Assembly (NCBI RefSeq): GCF_000696185.1
Contig: NZ_KK853997.1
Span: 7,888,370-7,923,758 of the forward strand
DNA length: 35,389 nucleotides
Reading direction: 5' to 3'
From: Kitasatospora cheerisanensis KCTC 2395
GTDB lineage: Bacteria > Actinomycetota > Actinomycetes > Streptomycetales > Streptomycetaceae
Both the position numbers and the translations under genes were made by a program. The notes below the pieces were generated by a model. That model was not told where the DNA came from. It was given only the letters and a program-made list of their open reading frames with translations, and made no database searches. Of this stretch, positions 31,071-35,389 are shown piece after piece (within the stretch, counting starts at the first letter, position 1; every line of letters begins with the position of its first letter).

Positions 31071-33346
31071 GGCACGATCTCCCCGTAGATGTGGATCTTG
31101 CCCTTGGCGTCCACGACGACCTTGTCGGCCCGCCACTTCTGACCGCGTGCCAGCAGCAGCTCCTGCTCGGAGGCCTTGAACGCTCCGGCCTCCTCGACCC
31201 AGAGGGCCTTGGTGCCGGCCGGGACCCGCAGGTGCATGATCGCCTCCTTGCCCTGGAACGCGGCAGGGAGTTGGTCGCCGGGCGAGGTCGACATGAAGCC
31301 GTTCTCCGTGAAGACCTGGCCCTGGAGGTCCTCGGGCTTGTCGAAGCGCAGGTGGCCCAGGTCGGTGCCTCGGGAGATCATGATGTCCTCGGGCACCGGG
31401 TGCGCGGCGACCGCCTCGTCGAGGCCCCTGATCAGTTCTACGGTTTCGGGGGTCTCCGGCACGAGACCGCGCAGCGAGCCGTTGATGTCCTCGGTGGCGC
31501 CGTAGGTGTACTGCTCGATCGCGTGCTGCTGTTCGGCCGGCAGGTTCCTCACGTCCTCGCGCCAGCCGTCACCGAACTTCTGGATCGCGGCCTCGTCGAT
31601 CTGGTTGCCGTCACGGAAGGTCAGCGCGTCCTGGGAGACGGCGCGGTGGGCGTCCACCATCTCCTGGGCGAGCCGGTTCTCCTCCATGATCTGCTCGAAG
31701 GACTTCATGTGGAGCGGCGGCTCCGGCCGCTTGGCGGGGGCCGCGTCGTCGGGACCGCCGGCCTGGGCCGCGTCGTCGTCCTTCGCCGAACCGCCGTCGT
31801 GGTCGGCCGTCCCGTCGTGGCCGCCCTCGTGGCCCGTCTCGGGCCTGTTCTCCGGCCCAGGCTCGTTCGGGTGCTCCGGTGCGGGCTCGTGGGACGGGGC
31901 CGGTTCCTGAGGCGGGGCGGGCTCGTGGGCCGAGGGCGGGGCTTCGTGCACCGGCTGGGCGGGCGGCTCGTGGCGGACCTGGGTGCCGAACGGGTCGGCC
32001 CCGCCGGCCGGCTCGTGCGGGGCGAGCGGCGCGGGCTGGTGCGGAACGGCCGCGGGCTCCGCCTCCGCGTAGAACGGCTTGCGGACCTCCCACGGGACCG
32101 GGGCAGGCGGGATCTCGTACGCCACCGGCTGGGGCTTCCACTCGGTGGGGGCCGCCGCGCGGCGGGCCGCGTTGATCGCGCCGTCCTCCGCGGCGTGGAC
32201 CGCCTCGTTCTTCGCCGCGTTCTCCAGCGCGTCGATGCCGACGCGCTCCGCGACCAGCGCGCCGCCCTCCGCGCCGCCGGTGGCGACGCCGGAGAGGATG
32301 TTGAAGATCATCTTGCCGCCGGCCTCGCTGGGGTCGCTGCCCCAGCCGGAGCCCACCAGCGCCTCCACCAACTGCATCGGATGCATCGTGGTGTGGGCCA
32401 GACCGATGCCGACCTGGCTGACGTGGTCCGCGTACTGCGCGGGATGCGTCAGGTTGTACGGGTCCATCGGGTTCACCCCGCGGACGAACTTCGCCAGGTC
32501 CGCGCCGCCCTTGACGAAGCCGACCTCCAGGTGCAGCAGCGACACCCCGGCGATCTGCGGGGCGTCCGTCAGGTCGTTCGCCATCTGCTGCCAGAAACCG
32601 GCCCGCTTCGGCGCCGCCGCCGTCGCCCCCCGCAGCGCCGCCTCCGCCGCCCGCGCCGCCTCGTCCCGGCCCCGCCGCGCCGCCACCAGGAGTTGCGCGG
32701 CCTCGGCCCGACCACTCGCACCCGGGTCGGAGAACTCGCCCGGACGGGCCGGCGCCGTCGGGCTCTGCCCGCGGCCCACCGCGTCGTTGTACGCGTGGAC
32801 GTCCCGGTTGTAGGAGTCGACCTGCCGCCTGTACTGCGCCCGCGCGTCCTCGGACGCCCGCTGCGCCTCGCGGAACAGGTCGATCGCCCGCTGCGCCTGC
32901 CCCTGCGCCCACTCCACCGTCGAGGACAGCGAGTCGAGGGCCTTCGCCGCGTCCGCGCAGGCCTTGCCGGTGACCTGCCACTTCGTCGGATGGTCGCCGA
33001 ACTTCCGGCGGAACGCGTCGGCGGCCCTGCCCTGCCAGTGGTCGGAGTCCATCCGGCCCAGGCCGTCCGCGGTGGTCCCGAACGCCGCCGCGAACTTCTG
33101 CAGGTGCCCGACGGTCTCGCCGAGCTTCTTGACGTCGCCGTGCACCAGCTCCTTCGGATCCTCGGACTCGCCGAGGTTCCGCTCGCCGACCGCCGCGCCG
33201 AGATCGTCCGCGATCCCGTCGCCCCACTTCTCGACCGCATGGCCCCAGTCGTCCAGGCCGATCGCGTCGAGCGTGCCGCCGACCGCGTGCGCGCCGTAGT
33301 CGACGGCCTTGCCGACGAACGACGAGACCCCGTCGATCAGACCCAC
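31067..33346 (-). CDS. Polymorphic toxin-like protein with C-terminal ADP-ribosyltransferase
   Basis: A 759-residue protein. Residues 1-240 are alpha-helical and WXG100/LXG-like (HWQGRAADAFRRKFGDHP contains a W-x-G turn), as in substrates of type VII secretion. Residues 240-390 include hydrophobic helices; about 395-540 is a Pro/Glu/His/Ala-rich linker (PAPPQEPAPSHEPAPEH). The C-terminus is an ADP-ribosyltransferase of the R-S-E class: Arg659 in DIMISRGTD, STS 686-688 in GFMSTSPG, and E-x-E (Glu727, Glu729) in ASEQELLL. The ExE pair is typical of enzymes that modify arginine. The GTG start follows a GGGGGG-type ribosome binding site. No small immunity gene follows; the stop overlaps the start of the NTPase gene. 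Probably exported and delivered to rival cells, by inference from family architecture. Confidence 0.85.
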   Translation of the reverse strand: MGLIDGVSSFVGKAVDYGAHAVGGTLDAIGLDDWGHAVEKWGDGIADDLGAAVGERNLGESEDPKELVHGDVKKLGETVGHLQKFAAAFGTTADGLGRMDSDHWQGRAADAFRRKFGDHPTKWQVTGKACADAAKALDSLSSTVEWAQGQAQRAIDLFREAQRASEDARAQYRRQVDSYNRDVHAYNDAVGRGQSPTAPARPGEFSDPGASGRAEAAQLLVAARRGRDEAARAAEAALRGATAAAPKRAGFWQQMANDLTDAPQIAGVSLLHLEVGFVKGGADLAKFVRGVNPMDPYNLTHPAQYADHVSQVGIGLAHTTMHPMQLVEALVGSGWGSDPSEAGGKMIFNILSGVATGGAEGGALVAERVGIDALENAAKNEAVHAAEDGAINAARRAAAPTEWKPQPVAYEIPPAPVPWEVRKPFYAEAEPAAVPHQPAPLAPHEPAGGADPFGTQVRHEPPAQPVHEAPPSAHEPAPPQEPAPSHEPAPEHPNEPGPENRPETGHEGGHDGTADHDGGSAKDDDAAQAGGPDDAAPAKRPEPPLHMKSFEQIMEENRLAQEMVDAHRAVSQDALTFRDGNQIDEAAIQKFGDGWREDVRNLPAEQQHAIEQYTYGATEDINGSLRGLVPETPETVELIRGLDEAVAAHPVPEDIMISRGTDLGHLRFDKPEDLQGQVFTENGFMSTSPGDQLPAAFQGKEAIMHLRVPAGTKALWVEEAGAFKASEQELLLARGQKWRADKVVVDAKGKIHIYGEIVP

Positions 33347-33415
33347 CGCAGACCCCCCTGCGTCACCGCGTCCACTCCCGTCCCGCCGTGCCGGCCGCCC
33401 CCTGGGCCGGCACGG

Positions 33416-34027
33416 TCACTTGCCCCCGGTCATCTGCTCGTACTGCCGGTTCAGTTCGGACTGCCGGGCCTCCGCCGCCTTCGCGGCCTCCTCGTCCGGC
33501 CCGAACACCCGGGCCGCGCCGCTGTTGCGGTCGAAGTCGGCCTTCAGGCCCTCCCAGGACGCCTGCTGATGGACCGCCGCCGCCTGGAACGACTGCGCGG
33601 AGAAGTCCGCGTTCGCGATCTGGCTGACGGTGTTGTCCGACAGCGTCTGCCGCCAGGACTGCGCGGTGACCTGCTCCCCCGTCAGATTCGGATTGCCCAT
33701 CGCCGAGTTCACCACCAGCTTCAGCGAATCCGACAGGTACTTCTCCTGCTCGTGGTACAGGCCCGCGGACAGGTTCAGCCGCTCGGCGATCTCGTTGCCC
33801 TCCTGCACCAGCTCCCGCACCACCAGCGCCCAGCGCTCGCAGAAGTCCTCGAACGCGCTGCGGCAGCCCTGGTCGCCGATCTCCAGGCCCGTCAGCTCCA
33901 GCAGCGAGAAGCCGCGCCCCGCGCCCGCCCCCTCCGCGAAGCCGACCGACTCCAGCTCCTTGATCGAGTCGTTGATGCCCTTCGCCGTCAACTCCAGCGC
34001 CTGCGCGTCGACCTGGAGGTCCGCCAT
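33416..34027 (-). CDS. WXG100-like helical protein, secretion partner of the toxin
   Basis: A 203-residue, mostly alpha-helical protein that starts MADLQVDAQALELTAKGINDS, similar in style to ESAT-6/WXG100 family proteins, but longer, with a C-terminal extension (QSFQAAAVHQQASWEGLKADFDR). It lacks a signal peptide and membrane helices. It lies 69 bp upstream of the toxin gene, and its ATG overlaps the stop of the SseB-like gene by one base. Such proteins usually form heterodimers with, or chaperone, LXG/WXG-type toxins for type VII secretion. No secretion-machinery gene (EccC-like ATPase) is in the window. Confidence 0.7.
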   Translation of the reverse strand: MADLQVDAQALELTAKGINDSIKELESVGFAEGAGAGRGFSLLELTGLEIGDQGCRSAFEDFCERWALVVRELVQEGNEIAERLNLSAGLYHEQEKYLSDSLKLVVNSAMGNPNLTGEQVTAQSWRQTLSDNTVSQIANADFSAQSFQAAAVHQQASWEGLKADFDRNSGAARVFGPDEEAAKAAEARQSELNRQYEQMTGGK

Positions 34028-34449
34028 CAGAACCGGCCCCCGGCCGCCGCGGCCCCGGCCACGGCCCTGGCGTCGACCGACGAGGCGTCAGGCACCACGC
34101 CGCGCACCGGCGGGAACAGCATCGGCTGCGCCCCGGCCGCGTTCAGCGCCACCCCGCACGGCACCCCCGCCGCCGGCACCGCCACGTCCAGCAGCCGCGA
34201 ACCCAGCACCGTCAGGTACGGGATCTCCGACCCCGTGAACCCCCGGGCCCCGGCGAACGCCGCCAACTCGGCCTCGTCCGTGAACGCGTGGATCCACCGG
34301 ACCCCGCCCTCGTCGCCCGCCCACAGCGCCCCGTCCGCGTCCTGCGGCACCACCACGGCACTCGACCGGAACTCCGCGACCATCGCCCGCGGATCCCCCA
34401 CCCCCGCCCGCACCATCCGAACCTGGTGCAGCAGACCGGCATTGGACAT
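34027..34449 (-). CDS. SseB-like protein
   Basis: A 140-residue soluble protein resembling the SseB N-terminal domain family: EFRSSAVVVPQDADGALWAGDEGGVRWIHAFTDEAELAAFA here is read as the strand, the acidic turn and the F-T-D/S-x-x-E-L motif. SseB-like proteins often accompany type VII secretion or toxin genes in actinomycetes, where their function is not known. ATG 34449 follows AGGGGGTGACGGC. The same frame remains open upstream for another 200 codons into the membrane-protein gene, so the two are in one reading frame as written; the good ribosome binding site makes a separate start likely. Confidence 0.7.
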   Translation of the reverse strand: MSNAGLLHQVRMVRAGVGDPRAMVAEFRSSAVVVPQDADGALWAGDEGGVRWIHAFTDEAELAAFAGARGFTGSEIPYLTVLGSRLLDVAVPAAGVPCGVALNAAGAQPMLFPPVRGVVPDASSVDARAVAGAAAAGGRF

Positions 34450-34579
34450 GCCGTCACCCCCTGTACGCCCCCCGACACAACTGGGACACCCTAGCGTGAT
34501 GCGGAGGCGGTCGTCGGTCTGCGATCCACCGCACGGCTCAACCGCCGGTCGTACACGGGTGGTTGGGCCGCACGGCGTT

Positions 34580-34632
34580 CCGTCGGGCGATCGCGGTCCG
34601 GTCGGCCCGTCAGGCGATCGCGGTCCGGTCGG
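34580..34632 (-). repeat. Two tandem copies of a 27-bp unit
   Basis: CCGTC[GA]GGCGATCGCGGTC-type sequence at 34580-34605 recurs at 34607-34632 with one mismatch; the period is 27 bp. In the frame open on the minus strand it encodes two copies of GPTGPRSPD. It lies at the end of the membrane-protein gene. Confidence 0.85.
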
Positions 34633-35067
34633 TCCGGCGCGGGGCCGGGCGGCGAGCAGCGCCAGCAGCGCGGCCGCGAGGAGCGCGGCGGCCCACCACC
34701 AGCCGTGCGGCAGGGAACGGGCGGCCGGCACGGCGAGCAGCAGCGAACCGCCCTGCGAGGTCGCCGCGACCGACGGCAGTCGCCCCGCCGTCCGGCCCGC
34801 CAGGGCCCGGAACGCCGCGAAACCCCAGGCCACGGGGAGGGCCAGGCAGACCAGCACGGCCAGCCCGAACAGCGGCGCGGCCAGCACGTTCCCCATGTTC
34901 GAAGCGAGGCCGGGGGAGTCGTCCTCGGGATCGATCACCGGGTGCCGCACCCGCCAGTCCGCGAGGCGGGCCGCCCGGAAGAACACCCACGGCACGACGG
35001 CCGAGGCCGCGGCAGCGGCGCCGTACAGGTGCCAGTGCCGCGCAGCCGCCCGTTCGTTCGGTGCCAT
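34610..35067 (-). CDS. Membrane protein, C-terminal end uncertain
   Basis: The ATG at 35067 has GGGGAGTGGGG just upstream. The product begins MAPNERAAARHWHLYGAAAA and has three predicted helices (about residues 13-30, 55-85 and 120-140) separated by an acidic loop (IDPEDDSPGL). Family not recognised. As written, this frame has no stop until 34027, so it reads straight into the SseB-like gene (346 codons in all). A single missing base in the GC-rich region near 34640-34690 would instead end it at 34610 (...RTDRTAIA-stop), which I take as more likely given the other one-base losses in the window. The end coordinate is therefore an inference. Confidence 0.5.
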
Positions 35068-35152
35068 CCCCACTCCCCGGTCGTCGAGTCGATCTTCGCG
35101 GTGCCGGAGCGCAGACGCGGTCGCCCCCGCCCCCGGTTCCACCACCGAGCGC

Positions 35153-35389
35153 TCAGGAGCGGGCGCGGGGCCGGCGGTACGCCCGGTCGATCAGGCCGAG
35201 GCCGAGCAGCATGACGGCCGGGGCGACCGGCCAGGACGCGCGGTGGGGCGGGGCGACGAGACCGACCGTGCAGCCGAGCGGGACGAGCAGCGAGCCCGCG
35301 ACCCACAGCCCGAGGGACGGCGGGCGCTCGCCGCGCATCAGCGGCCTGCGCCCGAACAGCAGCACCGGGACCACCTGCCCCAGGCTCAG
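35153..35389 (-). CDS. Membrane protein, 5' end outside the window
   Basis: The frame is open to the window edge and its stop is at 35153. The visible part has two hydrophobic segments, LGLWVAGSLLVPLGCTVGLV and WPVAPAVMLLGLGLI, followed by a basic end RAYRRPRARS. A GTG at 35374 could start a 73-residue protein, but it lacks a convincing ribosome binding site and the upstream codons look coding. Family not recognised; position suggests it is co-transcribed with the next minus-strand membrane protein. Confidence 0.5.
   Translation of the reverse strand: MSLGQVVPVLLFGRRPLMRGERPPSLGLWVAGSLLVPLGCTVGLVAPPHRASWPVAPAVMLLGLGLIDRAYRRPRARS

Noticed and set aside
1..35389. tRNA or rRNA genes, CRISPR arrays, insertion sequences, phage attachment sites
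   Set aside because: I found no cloverleaf-type sequence, regularly spaced repeats with unique spacers, transposase or integrase, or terminal inverted repeats.

Overview
The window is very GC-rich, with G or C at nearly every third codon position, GTG starts and many short ATGA/GTGA gene overlaps. Its families (Spo0M-like protein, WXG100-like secretion cassette, SapB/AmfS-type lanthipeptide, sensor-domain histidine kinase with NarL-type regulator) point to a Streptomycetaceae chromosome (Streptomyces or Kitasatospora). It looks like ordinary chromosome with accessory cassettes; I see no transposase, integrase, tRNA, rRNA or CRISPR array.

Layout. 1-2.6 kb: NAD-dependent DNA ligase, with a leaderless promoter resembling the actinobacterial DNA-damage (RecA-NDp) class, then a small LiaF-like protein. 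2.6-6 kb: a heptamer tandem array, a hypothetical protein, a four-EF-hand calcium protein, a secreted ET79/aegerolysin-like protein and a secreted cyclophilin. 6.1-7.1 kb: a NodB-type polysaccharide deacetylase. 7.3-12.7 kb: a broken L-lactate-permease-family gene, a small membrane protein, a gamma-glutamyltransferase-family enzyme and an SLC13-type permease with RCK_C domains. 12.7-14.1 kb: a membrane protein divergent from a PRC-barrel protein. 14.3-18.5 kb: ABC ATPase, FtsX-like permease and sensor kinase in one operon, with the probable partner regulator in a convergent gene.

18.6-25.9 kb (minus strand) is a class III lanthipeptide locus in the order LanKC synthetase, precursor peptide, two ABC exporter half-transporters, followed by a DUF1206 gene. 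The 41-residue precursor has two perfect Ser-x2-Ser-x3-Cys ring motifs. A 15-bp perfect hairpin lies between precursor and exporters. The two exporter halves have complementary intact and degenerate ATP sites.

26.7-28.3 kb: a short-chain dehydrogenase and a Spo0M-like protein. 28.3-35.4 kb (minus strand) is a toxin-type cassette: membrane proteins, an SseB-like protein, a WXG100-like helical protein, a 759-residue protein with an N-terminal secretion-type helical region and a C-terminal R-S-ExE ADP-ribosyltransferase, and, overlapping its stop codon, a very large P-loop NTPase with a WD40-like C-terminus. This toxin/NTPase pair is the most novel-looking system here.

Caution: at about 14 places the reading frame breaks, and every break is repaired by restoring a single G or C. 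Several genes listed as pseudogenes (deacetylase tail, lactate permease, ABC ATPase, DUF1206, both exporters, NTPase) may therefore be intact in the organism and only look broken because of sequencing or assembly errors. All function calls come from reading the sequence; no database search was run.
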